DNA from: an uncultured Azospirillum sp.
GTDB taxonomy: Bacteria; Pseudomonadota; Alphaproteobacteria; Azospirillales; Azospirillaceae
Direction of reading: 5' to 3'
Length of the DNA stretch: 64,000 bases
NCBI RefSeq assembly: GCF_946480385.1
Contig: NZ_CAMLJP010000016.1
Location: 1 to 64,000, forward strand
The notes below the pieces were generated by a model. The model worked only from the letters and a program-made list of their open reading frames with translations. It searched no databases and was not told where the DNA came from. The translations under genes and the position numbers were made by a program. Positions 35,149 to 43,777 of the stretch are shown one piece after another. The first letter of the stretch is position 1. Each line of letters starts with the position of its first letter.

Positions 35149-37343
35149 CCGACGACACTCCCACGCCCGCCGACCCGCATCTGGTCCACGACCTCGCCGT
35201 CGCCCATCCAGAGGTGACGACGCTGGGGGCCGCCGGCGTGCTGCGGATGCATGACGCCGAGGCGCGCGGTCTGGTGCCGCTCGGGCTGCCGCTGCCGAAG
35301 GGAAAGCGCGACCTGCTGGTCCCGGCGGAGCGTCGCGAGGCCGTCCTGCTGGAGATCACCGGCCGCATCGACCGCGCCCACCGTCGCGACGCGCTTCTGG
35401 CCCAGGGCCGCCGCGCGCTGGCCGGAACCCACACCGCGTTGCTGTCCTGCGAGGACCGCACCCGCGTCCGCGCCGTCCGCGGCGACGACCTTCCCTGGCC
35501 CGGCATGGCCCCGGCCATCCGCCTGCAAGCCTCCCGGACCTTCGATGCGCTGGAACTGTCTGACCTGTCCGACGCCGAGCTGTCGGCCCGGCTCGACCAT
35601 GACCCAGCCCTGCGCACCGCCCTGGACGACGCGCTGTCCCGCGTCGCCGCCCGCTTGCGCGGTCTGGCGGAGCGGGCCGGCGACGATCCCGACTGGGGCT
35701 TCGCCAGCCTCGCCGAGCGGCTGGGCAAGGCCGCCCGCAACCGTACGGACGCTGAAGAACTGCTCGACCGCTGGGACCGCGAGTATGACCAGTGGCGCCG
35801 CGACCGGGCGGAGGCGCGCGGCCGGCTCTATGTCGATCGCCATTTCGACTTCTCCCGCTTCGAACGGCTGTTTCCGGTGGCGCGCGGCATGAACCGCAAG
35901 CTGGTGCTGGTGATCGGCCCGACCAACTCCGGCAAGACCCACCGCGCCATCACCGCGCTGCGCGAGGCGCGCGACGGCGTCTATCTCGCGCCGCTGCGCC
36001 TGCTGGCGCTGGAGGTGATGGAGCGGCTGAACGCCGAGGGCACCCCCACCACCCTCATCACCGGCGAGGAGGAAATCCGCACCCCCGGCGCCCGCCACAC
36101 CGCCTCCACCATCGAGGTGATGGACCCCGACCGCCCGGTCGAGGTCGCGGTGATCGACGAGATCCAGATGCTGGCCGACCCGGCACGCGGCTGGGCCTGG
36201 ACCGCCGCGCTGATGGGCGTGCCGGCCGAAACCGTCTACATCCTCGGCGCACCGGAGGTCCGTCCGCTGGTGGAGCGCGCCGCTGCCCATCTTGGCGAGG
36301 CGCTGGAGGTGGTGGAACTCGACCGCAAGACCCCGCTGTCGATGCTGGACCGCCGGCTGGAGTGGGCGGAGGTGGAACGCGGCGACGCCCTGATCGCCTT
36401 CTCCCGCCGCGAGGTGCACAGCGTCCGCGACACGCTGCTGGCGCAAGGTCTGTCGGTCGCCGCCATCTATGGCGCGCTGGCCCCGGCGGTGCGGCGGCGC
36501 GAGGCGGCGCGTTTCCTGGCCGGCGAGGCCGACGTGGTGGTGGCGACGGATGCCATCGGCATGGGGCTGAACCTGCCCTGCCGACGCGTGCTGTTCACCG
36601 CGCTGGAGAAGTTCGACGGCAGCAGCGTCCGCCCGCTGACCGCGACGGAGGTGAAGCAGATCGCCGGCCGCGCCGGCCGCTTCGGCCAGTTCGAGGAGGG
36701 GCATTTCGGCGTCATCGCCCGCGGCACGCCCGCCGCGTTGAAACGCCTGCTGGAGGCGCCGGACCGCCGCCTGTGCGCCGACGCCCCCCTGCCCGTCCGC
36801 CCGACCCGCGCCATGCTGGCCCGCCTTGCCAGCCACATCGACAGCGGCGAGACCCGCCTGCTGGTGGAGTGCTTCGGTAGCGCCGCCACCGCCGGCTCCC
36901 CCTTCCGGCTGGCCGACCTGTCGGCGCTGCGCCGTGCCGCGCCGATGCTGGACTCGCGGCGGCTGGCGCTCGCCGCCAAGCTCGACCTGCTGCTGGCCCC
37001 CGCCGATCTGGAGGAGCCGGAGGACGCCAAGGTCTTCGCCGCTATCCTCAGCGCGGTGGAGGCGGGGGAGGTGCTGCCGCTCGCCCGGCTGATCCCGGCG
37101 CGGTTCGACGGGCTGGCCGCCGATGTGCTGGAAGCGGCGTCGCGCGCCTGCGACCTCTATTTCTGGGCCTCGCGCAAATTCCCCGACGCCCTGCCCGACC
37201 GGGAGCGTGTGCGCAGCGCCCGCGACGCCATCGGCCAGCGCCTGTCCGAAGCGCTCGCCTCGCGCGCCCGCCGCCGCGAGCCGCCGCCCGCCGCCGGTTT
37301 CCGCGGCGCCCCGCGCAAACGTTTCGGCCCGCGCCGGCGCTGA
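35145..37343 (+). CDS. SUV3-like superfamily 2 RNA helicase
   Basis: 732 residues. Helicase motif I is GPTNSGKTH (258-266), the DExH-type motif II is DEIQ (338-341), and motif VI is QIAGRAGR (505-512). IGPTNSGKTHRAI plus DEIQMLADPARGWAWTAALMG is the diagnostic pattern of the mitochondrial degradosome helicase SUV3 and its alphaproteobacterial relatives. The N-terminal 230 residues are helical and not recognised. The tail is basic (RKRFGPRRR) and probably binds RNA. Coupled to the upstream RNA methyltransferase. Confidence 0.88.
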   Translation: MTDDTPTPADPHLVHDLAVAHPEVTTLGAAGVLRMHDAEARGLVPLGLPLPKGKRDLLVPAERREAVLLEITGRIDRAHRRDALLAQGRRALAGTHTALLSCEDRTRVRAVRGDDLPWPGMAPAIRLQASRTFDALELSDLSDAELSARLDHDPALRTALDDALSRVAARLRGLAERAGDDPDWGFASLAERLGKAARNRTDAEELLDRWDREYDQWRRDRAEARGRLYVDRHFDFSRFERLFPVARGMNRKLVLVIGPTNSGKTHRAITALREARDGVYLAPLRLLALEVMERLNAEGTPTTLITGEEEIRTPGARHTASTIEVMDPDRPVEVAVIDEIQMLADPARGWAWTAALMGVPAETVYILGAPEVRPLVERAAAHLGEALEVVELDRKTPLSMLDRRLEWAEVERGDALIAFSRREVHSVRDTLLAQGLSVAAIYGALAPAVRRREAARFLAGEADVVVATDAIGMGLNLPCRRVLFTALEKFDGSSVRPLTATEVKQIAGRAGRFGQFEEGHFGVIARGTPAALKRLLEAPDRRLCADAPLPVRPTRAMLARLASHIDSGETRLLVECFGSAATAGSPFRLADLSALRRAAPMLDSRRLALAAKLDLLLAPADLEEPEDAKVFAAILSAVEAGEVLPLARLIPARFDGLAADVLEAASRACDLYFWASRKFPDALPDRERVRSARDAIGQRLSEALASRARRREPPPAAGFRGAPRKRFGPRRR

Positions 37344-37457
37344 ACATCCCAAATGGTTCCCGGCGAAATTCGCGCGCATGGCACTGCTGCACCGCGAACG
37401 AAGTGACCGACGCGCTGTTCTGAACTGGACCTGCCTTGGCGGAGCGCCCACATCGAT

Positions 37458-37472
37458 AGATAACGCCTATCT
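37458..37472. promoter_or_regulatory. Inverted repeat upstream of mntH
   Basis: AGATA-ACGCC-TATCT about 100 nt before the chosen mntH start, in a locally AT-rich stretch. A manganese-responsive operator (MntR/Mur/Fur type) would be expected here; the sequence does not match a classical consensus, so this is a placement only. Confidence 0.35.
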
Positions 37473-37573
37473 CGATGTTAGAATACATCGATTGGACGCT
37501 ATCGAAATACCCTGCCATGTTGCATCGGCAGCCAAGCCTCTGGCCGCCATCGGACCGTTCAGGAGCAACCGGC

Positions 37574-38863
37574 GTGAAGACCGCATCCCCCACCACCGCC
37601 GATTCCGTCCGCACCGCCGCCCCGGCGGGCGGGCGCCGCTTCTGGACCATGCTCGGCCCCGGCTTCGTGGTGGCGGTCGGCTACATGGACCCCGGCAACT
37701 GGGCGACGGACATCGCGGCAGGCTCCAGCTTCGGCTTCGCGCTGCTGTCGGCGGTGCTGATCGCCAGCCTGGCCGGCATCTTCCTGCAGGGGCTGATCGT
37801 CCGGCTGACTCTGGCGACCGGCACCGATCTGGCCCGGTTGATCCGCCGGCGCTTCTCGCGCCCGGTGGCGATGCTGGTGTGGGCGGTGTCGGAACTGGCA
37901 ATGATCGCCACCGATCTAGCCGAATTGTTGGGAAGCGCCATCGCGCTGAAGCTGCTGTTCGGCATCCAGATCATGGACGGCGTGGTGATCTCCGCCGTGC
38001 TGACCTTCGGCATCCTGGCCCTGCCCGGCGCCCGGGGACGCTCCCCCGAACTGGTCGTCGGCGCGCTGATGAGCGTGGTGGTGGTCTGCTTCGCCTGGGA
38101 GCTTGTGATCGCCCGCCCCGCCCCCGCCGCCCTGCTGGCCGGCCTGATGCCCAGCGTCGAGTTGGCCCGCGATCCGGAGATGCTGTACCTGTCGCTGGGC
38201 ATCATCGGCGCCACCGTCATGCCGCACAACCTGTTCCTGCACTCCGGTCTGGTGCGGGCGCGACTGGCCGAGGTGAAGACGGAGGAGGAGCGCCGGCAGG
38301 CCGCCCGCTGGCTGACCATCGACCTGTCGACCGCGCTGGCGCTGGCCGGTCTGGTCAACGGCGCCATCCTGGCGGTTGCCGCCGTCGCCTTCCAGGGGGC
38401 CGGAGCCGGCAGCGCTCCCGGCATCGAGGACGCGCACGCCCTGCTGGGCAGCAGCATCGGCGGGGTCGCCGCGCTTGTCTTCGCCATCGCCCTGCTGGCC
38501 GCCGGCCAAAGCTCCACCACCACCGGCACCATGGCCGGGCAGATGGTGACGGAAGGCTTCCTGAATCTGCGGCTGCGCCCGATCACCCGTGCGCTGATCA
38601 CCCGCGGCGCCTCGCTGATCCCGGCGCTGGCGGTTCTGGGCAGTGCCGGCGACGGTGCGGTGGACGGGTTGCTGGTGCTGAGTCAGGTGGTGCTGGCGCT
38701 GACCCTGCCCTTCATCCTGATCCCGATGCTGTTGCTGCTGCGCAACGACAAGCTGATGGGCGGGCTGGCGATGGCGCCGCTGACCCTGCGGCTGGCCAGT
38801 CTGACGGTGCTGGTGCTGACCGGCCTGTCCGGCTGGCTGGCCGGCACCACCGCGATGGTGTGA
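37574..38863 (+). CDS. mntH: NRAMP manganese/divalent metal transporter
   Basis: 429 residues, 11 expected TM helices. The TM1 motif DPGNWATD (39-46) and TM6 motif MPHN (216-219) contribute the Asp, Asn and Met that bind Mn(II)/Fe(II). It imports metal with protons across the inner membrane. The GTG at 37574 was chosen because AGGAG lies exactly 8 nt upstream. Two earlier ATGs (37475, 37517) lack such a site and their extension is hydrophilic and unlike the family. This leaves the inverted repeat in the leader. Confidence 0.93.
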   Translation: MKTASPTTADSVRTAAPAGGRRFWTMLGPGFVVAVGYMDPGNWATDIAAGSSFGFALLSAVLIASLAGIFLQGLIVRLTLATGTDLARLIRRRFSRPVAMLVWAVSELAMIATDLAELLGSAIALKLLFGIQIMDGVVISAVLTFGILALPGARGRSPELVVGALMSVVVVCFAWELVIARPAPAALLAGLMPSVELARDPEMLYLSLGIIGATVMPHNLFLHSGLVRARLAEVKTEEERRQAARWLTIDLSTALALAGLVNGAILAVAAVAFQGAGAGSAPGIEDAHALLGSSIGGVAALVFAIALLAAGQSSTTTGTMAGQMVTEGFLNLRLRPITRALITRGASLIPALAVLGSAGDGAVDGLLVLSQVVLALTLPFILIPMLLLLRNDKLMGGLAMAPLTLRLASLTVLVLTGLSGWLAGTTAMV

Positions 38864-38946
38864 GCGGAAAGGCACCTCGACCCGGACCGGGGAATGGTCC
38901 ATCTTGCGGCCCGTTCCCCATCTTCCCTTTCCCTGTCCGGTGCCCA

Positions 38947-39159
38947 ATGGATCCCGCTCTCGAACAACGTCTCGCCGATCTGGAAAGCCGCCTCGCCCAT
39001 CACGAGCGCATGGCTGAGGAGATGTCCGAGGTCATCTTCGCCCAGGGCCAGACCATCGACCGCCTGACCGCACAGGTGAAGCGCATGCGCGACCGGGTGG
39101 AGGCGGCGGAATATGCCATCTCCTCCCCGCAGGACGACCGGCCGCCACCACATTATTGA
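38947..39159 (+). CDS. slyX: SlyX family protein
   Basis: 70 residues. It is a predicted coiled coil with heptads (LEQRLADLESRLAHHERMAE, then IDRLTAQVKRMRDRV) and ends SSPQDDRPPPHY. SlyX proteins commonly end in PPHY. Biochemical role is unknown across the family. ATG 38947 in the context of mntH, 83 nt upstream on the same strand. Confidence 0.9.
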   Translation: MDPALEQRLADLESRLAHHERMAEEMSEVIFAQGQTIDRLTAQVKRMRDRVEAAEYAISSPQDDRPPPHY

Positions 39160-39192
39160 GGGGGCGGATGGGGGCATCGCTGCCCCCATCCC

Positions 39193-40818
39193 TCAAACGA
39201 ACCCTTCATAGACCACCTCGGTCATCATCCCCGTGGCCATGTGCAGCAGGTTGTGGCAGTGCAGCGGCCAGCGGCCGGGGTTGTCGGCATCGAAGGCGAC
39301 GGTCACGCTGGCCATCATCGGCACCAGGACAGTGTCGCGCACCGCACCCGCCACCGGCCGGCCGTCGATCGCCACCACCTGGAAATGATGGCCGTGCAGG
39401 TGCATGGGATGCGCCATCATCGACGCATTCTCGAAGGTCAGCTCCACCCGCTGGCCTTGGCGGACCAGCAGCGGCCGGTGCTGGCCGAAGGTTCTACCGT
39501 CCAGGCTCCAGACATAGGGCATCATCGAGCCGGTCAGCTGCATCCGCCGCGTCTGGTCGGCCGCCCGCGCCGCCAGCGGCGTCACTGCAACCAGTTGGCG
39601 CTCCAGCGACAGGTCAAGCGCGTCGGTTTCCCCCTGCCCGGTGTCCGCGACCTTCTCCACAGCCGCACCGGGGGTGGCGAGGATGATGCCGGTGCGCTGC
39701 ACCGCCCCTTCCCGCAGAGCCAGGATCGGGAAGGCGCCGCCGTCGGCCGGCAGGGTCAGGCGGATGTCGAGCCGCTGCCCCATCGACAGGCCGAAGCGGT
39801 TGCCCGCCACCGGTTGCACAGGATTGCCGTCGGCGGCGATCACCTGCCCGCTCAGCCGCCCAAGGTCGAGATGGAAGGCGGTGGAGGTGGCACCGTTGAT
39901 GACGCGCAGCCGCACCCGCCCGCCCCGCTCCACCCGAACCACCTGCGGATCGGCAAGGGTGCGGTCATTGGCGAGATAGGCGTCGTAATCGATGTCGTTC
40001 AGGTCCATCGCCATGCCGCCGGACATGCCGATCATGTCATGGCCGTTGGCCTGGGGCGTGGAACTGTGCCCCATGGCGCCGTGGTCCATCTGGCCATGGT
40101 TCATCTGGCCCGGACTCATTTGGTCCTGGCTCATCTGGCCGTGATTCACGGCGCCATGATCCATGGAACCCTGGCTCATGGCCCCCTGCCCTATGCCGGC
40201 GGCGCCATGCCCGCCATGGGCCACCCCGCCGGATGCCCCGCCCAGCGATGCCAGAAGCTCGGCCGGGTCGCGGAAGGTAAAGTCGTGCAGCAGGATGACC
40301 ACCTCCTGCTCGTCAGCGCGGAGATCCTCGTCGCTGCGGACCACCAGCGGAGCGGCCATCAGCAGCTGTTCCTGCATCCCGTGGTGGGAGTGCATCCAGT
40401 GGGTGCCGGTGCGCGGCGCGAAGTCGTAGCGCACGGTCAGGCCGTCGCGGATCAGCGGCCGGTTCATGTCGGCGACGCCGTCCTGGACATAGGGCGGGGT
40501 CTGGCCGTGCCAGTGGATGATGGTGTCCTCCCCGGCCCTGTTCGCGAGGTCGACCAGGAAGCGCCGGCCAGGATCGAGGGTCAGCCCGTGCGTGCCGTCG
40601 GGCTGGCGGATGCCGAATACGCCGGCGGCCTTGCCGTTCACCTCCAGGGTGCGGCGCTCGACGGTCAGGCGGACGGCGTCACCGGGAGTTGGGCCGGCGC
40701 CCGGGCCGACGGCAGAACCAGCAGCCAGGACGGAGCGGGAAAAGGCGGGCAGCAGGGCGGCACAGCCGCCGGCCACCGCCGTGGACAGCAGACGGCGGCG
40801 GGAAAGCGCAAGAGTCAT
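39193..40818 (-). CDS. copA: Multicopper oxidase, CopA-type, with Met/His-rich insert
   Basis: 541 residues. Tat signal RRRLLSTAVAGGCAALLPAF. The copper motifs are IHWHGQTPP (101-109), HWMHSHHGMQ (140-149), and near the C-terminus HPMHLHGHHFQV and HCHNLLHMATGMM (T1 and trinuclear ligands). Residues about 198-272 are an insert of Met/His/Gln/Gly repeats (HGQMDHGAMGH), like the copper-binding repeats of Pseudomonas CopA. Predicted periplasmic cuprous oxidase in copper resistance. ATG 40818 has GGAG 8 nt upstream; the longer open frame upstream is an artefact. A small exported protein precedes it. Confidence 0.92.
   Translation of the reverse strand: MTLALSRRRLLSTAVAGGCAALLPAFSRSVLAAGSAVGPGAGPTPGDAVRLTVERRTLEVNGKAAGVFGIRQPDGTHGLTLDPGRRFLVDLANRAGEDTIIHWHGQTPPYVQDGVADMNRPLIRDGLTVRYDFAPRTGTHWMHSHHGMQEQLLMAAPLVVRSDEDLRADEQEVVILLHDFTFRDPAELLASLGGASGGVAHGGHGAAGIGQGAMSQGSMDHGAVNHGQMSQDQMSPGQMNHGQMDHGAMGHSSTPQANGHDMIGMSGGMAMDLNDIDYDAYLANDRTLADPQVVRVERGGRVRLRVINGATSTAFHLDLGRLSGQVIAADGNPVQPVAGNRFGLSMGQRLDIRLTLPADGGAFPILALREGAVQRTGIILATPGAAVEKVADTGQGETDALDLSLERQLVAVTPLAARAADQTRRMQLTGSMMPYVWSLDGRTFGQHRPLLVRQGQRVELTFENASMMAHPMHLHGHHFQVVAIDGRPVAGAVRDTVLVPMMASVTVAFDADNPGRWPLHCHNLLHMATGMMTEVVYEGFV
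40003..40227 (-). repeat. Met/His/Gln-rich repeat segment inside copA
   Basis: About ten short degenerate units of form (H/S)-G-x-M-(D/S/N)-(H/Q), residues 198-272 of the oxidase. Near-repeated CATGG/CCATC-type codons at DNA level. Confidence 0.85.
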
Positions 40819-40888
40819 GACGGACTCCGGATGATCTGGAGAGTTGGGACGGAGGACGGCACCGCTCAGGGTCAGCGGCGCATTGGCT

Positions 40889-41290
40889 TCATCCCAGCCG
40901 GGGCGGCGGCAGATCGGGGCGCAGGCCCAGCCCCTCGCGCAGCGGCCCGGCGGCCCAGCCCAACTTGGGCCCCGCCGATCCGCGCGGCGACGCCAACTCG
41001 GCACCCGGCAACCCGACCGGCACGGCGGCGCAGGCCATCCCGGCGCAGCAGGGCTGCACCGCATGGTAGGGCCGGCCCGGCGCCTGCCGGCCATGGTCGA
41101 ATCTGTTGGCGTCCATCGTGTGCGACGTGCCGTGCGACATGGCATGAGGCGCGACGGCAGCCGGTGAACCCGGCCGCTCATGCGGGCACGCGGCGGTGGC
41201 GACACCCGACCACAGCAACAGGCCGAGCATCACGAGGACCATCGCCCCCGCGACACCACCCAGCCTCCGCATCCAGTCGGCGACGCGCAT
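40889..41290 (-). CDS. Small exported Cys/His-rich protein upstream of copA
   Basis: 133 residues. An N-terminal hydrophobic segment (GAMVLVMLGLLLWSGVATA) should be a signal peptide. The mature part has CPHERPG, HAMSHGTSHTMDANRFDHG and CCAGMACAA, a likely copper-binding composition, then a Pro/Gly-rich tail. No named family; it resembles small periplasmic copper proteins next to CopA. ATG 41290 has GGGAG upstream. It is codirectional with copA, 70 nt apart, so probably cotranscribed. Confidence 0.65.
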   Translation of the reverse strand: MRVADWMRRLGGVAGAMVLVMLGLLLWSGVATAACPHERPGSPAAVAPHAMSHGTSHTMDANRFDHGRQAPGRPYHAVQPCCAGMACAAVPVGLPGAELASPRGSAGPKLGWAAGPLREGLGLRPDLPPPRLG

Positions 41291-41413
41291 CGGCACCGCA
41301 CCGCTCCCGCTTGTTTTCAGCCTTTTCAGATAGGCCCGAGGGCCGAGCCGGTCAACCGCCCCCGACCGCCGGACAGGCCCGATACCCATTCAGTGCTAGG
41401 CGTTTTCCCGAGC

Positions 41414-41686
41414 ATGGAACTGCAACACACCGCCCCTATATTGGCGCTCACCCGAAACCAGCCCGAACTCTTCCAGATGTCCGCCTCCGCCCGTCCGGCC
41501 ACCGTCCTGCACACCGCGACCCGCCAGCTCCATTGCGCCTGCTGCGGCCGTCCCTTCGTCCGTCCGTCCGCGCGGGGACCGGCGCCGCTCTATTGCTCGG
41601 TGGATTGCCAGAAGCAGATGCGGGTCCGCACGCGGGTGTGGAGCCAGCGCGACGACGCGCCGTTCGGCCTGCGCCGCGCCATTTAG
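41414..41686 (+). CDS. Small zinc-ribbon protein (90 aa)
   Basis: The core is LHCACCGRPFVRPSARGPAP then YCSVDCQKQM: C-x-x-C and C-x-x-x-C pairs separated by about 15 residues, typical of a zinc ribbon as in mycobacterial WhiB-unrelated small ribbon proteins. The N-terminal 40 residues are variable. The end (RVWSQRDDAPFGLRRAI) is basic. ATG 41414 has a weak AGGCG; ATG 41477 is possible. It converges on pbpC with only 3 nt between. Confidence 0.6.
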   Translation: MELQHTAPILALTRNQPELFQMSASARPATVLHTATRQLHCACCGRPFVRPSARGPAPLYCSVDCQKQMRVRTRVWSQRDDAPFGLRRAI

Positions 41687-41689
41687 AGT

Positions 41690-43774
41690 TCAGCGAATCT
41701 CGACGGTCGCGCTGTCGCTGCGGCCGTCGGCGTCCAGCACGGTCACCCGCACCACCCCCGGCCCCGCCGGCCGCCACAGCACCTCGCGCGCGATGGGCAA
41801 CTGGGCGATGCGCCGGCCGTCGATCAGCCAGGACAGCGGACGCCGGCCGCCGCTGGCGGTCAGGGTCATCGGCTCCCCTCTGCCGTCCGGCCCCAGCGCC
41901 TCCAACACCATGTCGCTGACCGGGAAGGTCAGGCGCAGGCGGTCGGTCTGGCGGGATCCGGCCAACTCCACCTCGCCCGGACGCAGGCGCCGCAGCAGTT
42001 CCGGCGGCGCGTCGTTGCGCACCGGCCCGGCGGGGCGACCACGCTCGGCCGGCAGCCGGTCGAACACCTCGAACAGCAGCGGGGCGGCGGTGTTGCGGCC
42101 GTAATGGTCGGGGCTTGGCGTGCCGTCCGGCCGGCCGACCCACACACCCACCGTATAGCGCCCGGTGACGCCGAAGGCCCAGGCGTCGCGAAAGCCATAG
42201 CTGGTGCCGGTCTTCAGCGCCACCGGACCGCTGCCGCGCAGTTCCTGCGCCTGCACCACCCCCGGCGGCGGCGGGGAGCCTTCCAGGATCGCCCGCACCT
42301 GCTGCGCCGCGGTGGCCGACAACAGCCGCTGCTCCGACCCGTCCTGCTGCTCCATCAAGGTGCGCAGCGGCGCCACCATCCCGTCGCGCGCCAGCCCGCT
42401 ATAGAGAGTCGTCATGTCCCACAGGCTGATCGACGCCCCGCCCAGCGCGACAGGCAGCCCCGGCAGCGCCGTTCCGCTGGGCAGCACCAGCCGGGCTCCT
42501 GCCTTGCGCAGCGCCTCGGCGAAGCGCAGCGGGCCGACGCGGTCGAGCACCAGCACCGCCGGCACGTTCAGCGAGCGCTGCAACGCCTCCATCACCGTCA
42601 GGTCGCCGGTGAAGCTGCGGTCAAAGTTGCGCGGCGCCCAGTCGCCGAAGCGGGTGGACACGTCGGCGATCTGGGTCAGCGGGTGGATGATGCCGTCGTC
42701 GAAGCCCAGCCCATAGATGAAGGGCTTCAGCGCCGATCCCGGCGAACGCACCGCCCGCACCATGTCGATCGGCCCCTGCCGGGTCTCGTCCAGCGCGTCA
42801 GGACTGCCGAGATAGGCCAGGACCGAACGGTCGCGGTTGTCCACCACCAGCACCGCCAGCCCGGCCTGCGGGTTCAGCGTCTCCGCCGCCCGGCGGGCCA
42901 TCGCCTCGACGGCGTGCTGCAGCGTGCCGTCGATGGTGGTGGCGATCACCGGTCGGTGGGGATCGGCGTTGCGCAGCCGATCGGCCAGATGCGGGGCCGA
43001 GGCCGGCAGGGACAGGCGTGCCGAGGGCACCGGCAGGGTCTTCGCCTCCGCCACCGCCTTGGGCGGCAGCGCGCCGGCTTCGGCCACCCGGTCCAGCACC
43101 TTATCGCGCGCCGCCTGCGCCCGCTCCGGATAGCGGTCGGGCCGCAGGCGCGAGGGCGATTGCGGCAGCGAGACCAGCAGCGCCGCCTCCGCCGCGTCCA
43201 ACTCCACCGGCGCCTTGCCCAGCAGCATCAGCGAGGCGGCGCGAATCCCCTCGATGTTGCCGCCATAGGGGGCGAGCGTCAGGTACATGCCGAGGATGTC
43301 GCGCTTGCTGAAGCGCCATTCCAGCTGCGCCGCCCGCGCCGCCTCGATCAGCTTGGCGCCGAAGGTGCGCGGGCGCGGCTCCAGCAGGCGGGCAACCTGC
43401 ATGGTGAGGGTGGAGGCGCCGGAGACCACCCTCCCCGCCCCCAGATTCTGCGCAGCCGCCCGCAGCACCGCCAATGGGTCGACGCCGGCATGGCTTTCGA
43501 AGCGCCGGTCCTCATAGGCCAGCAGAAGCTCAACGAACAGCGGCGACACGTCATCCACCGTCGCCGGCAGCCGCCACGCCCCGGCCGCGTTGGTGAAGAT
43601 GCGCAGCGGCTGGCCCTTGCGGTCGGTGACCGTCACCGACAGGTCGGCCAGCCGGTCCAGCGGCGGCGGGAACAGCCGGTCGAGCGCCAGCGCCGTCCCC
43701 ATCAGGGCGGCGACGCCTGCCGCAGCAAGCGCCGACCGCCGCACCCAGACCTTACGCATCCAAACCCGCGCCAA
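41690..43774 (-). CDS. pbpC: Penicillin-binding protein 1C
   Basis: 694 residues. An N-terminal TM anchor is followed by the GT51 glycosyltransferase: Glu88 in AYEDRRFESHAGVDP, and STLTMQVARL. The transpeptidase has SPGSALK (Ser347, Lys350), SLN (401-403) and KTGTS (521-525). A C-terminal BiPBP_C-like beta domain completes the PBP1C architecture. The TTG at 43774 has GGCGGAG 7 nt upstream; ATG 43759 is the alternative. It starts 3 nt after the macroglobulin gene, so both are one operon, the known yfhM-pbpC pairing. Confidence 0.95.
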   Translation of the reverse strand: MARVWMRKVWVRRSALAAAGVAALMGTALALDRLFPPPLDRLADLSVTVTDRKGQPLRIFTNAAGAWRLPATVDDVSPLFVELLLAYEDRRFESHAGVDPLAVLRAAAQNLGAGRVVSGASTLTMQVARLLEPRPRTFGAKLIEAARAAQLEWRFSKRDILGMYLTLAPYGGNIEGIRAASLMLLGKAPVELDAAEAALLVSLPQSPSRLRPDRYPERAQAARDKVLDRVAEAGALPPKAVAEAKTLPVPSARLSLPASAPHLADRLRNADPHRPVIATTIDGTLQHAVEAMARRAAETLNPQAGLAVLVVDNRDRSVLAYLGSPDALDETRQGPIDMVRAVRSPGSALKPFIYGLGFDDGIIHPLTQIADVSTRFGDWAPRNFDRSFTGDLTVMEALQRSLNVPAVLVLDRVGPLRFAEALRKAGARLVLPSGTALPGLPVALGGASISLWDMTTLYSGLARDGMVAPLRTLMEQQDGSEQRLLSATAAQQVRAILEGSPPPPGVVQAQELRGSGPVALKTGTSYGFRDAWAFGVTGRYTVGVWVGRPDGTPSPDHYGRNTAAPLLFEVFDRLPAERGRPAGPVRNDAPPELLRRLRPGEVELAGSRQTDRLRLTFPVSDMVLEALGPDGRGEPMTLTASGGRRPLSWLIDGRRIAQLPIAREVLWRPAGPGVVRVTVLDADGRSDSATVEIR

Positions 43775-43777
43775 TCG

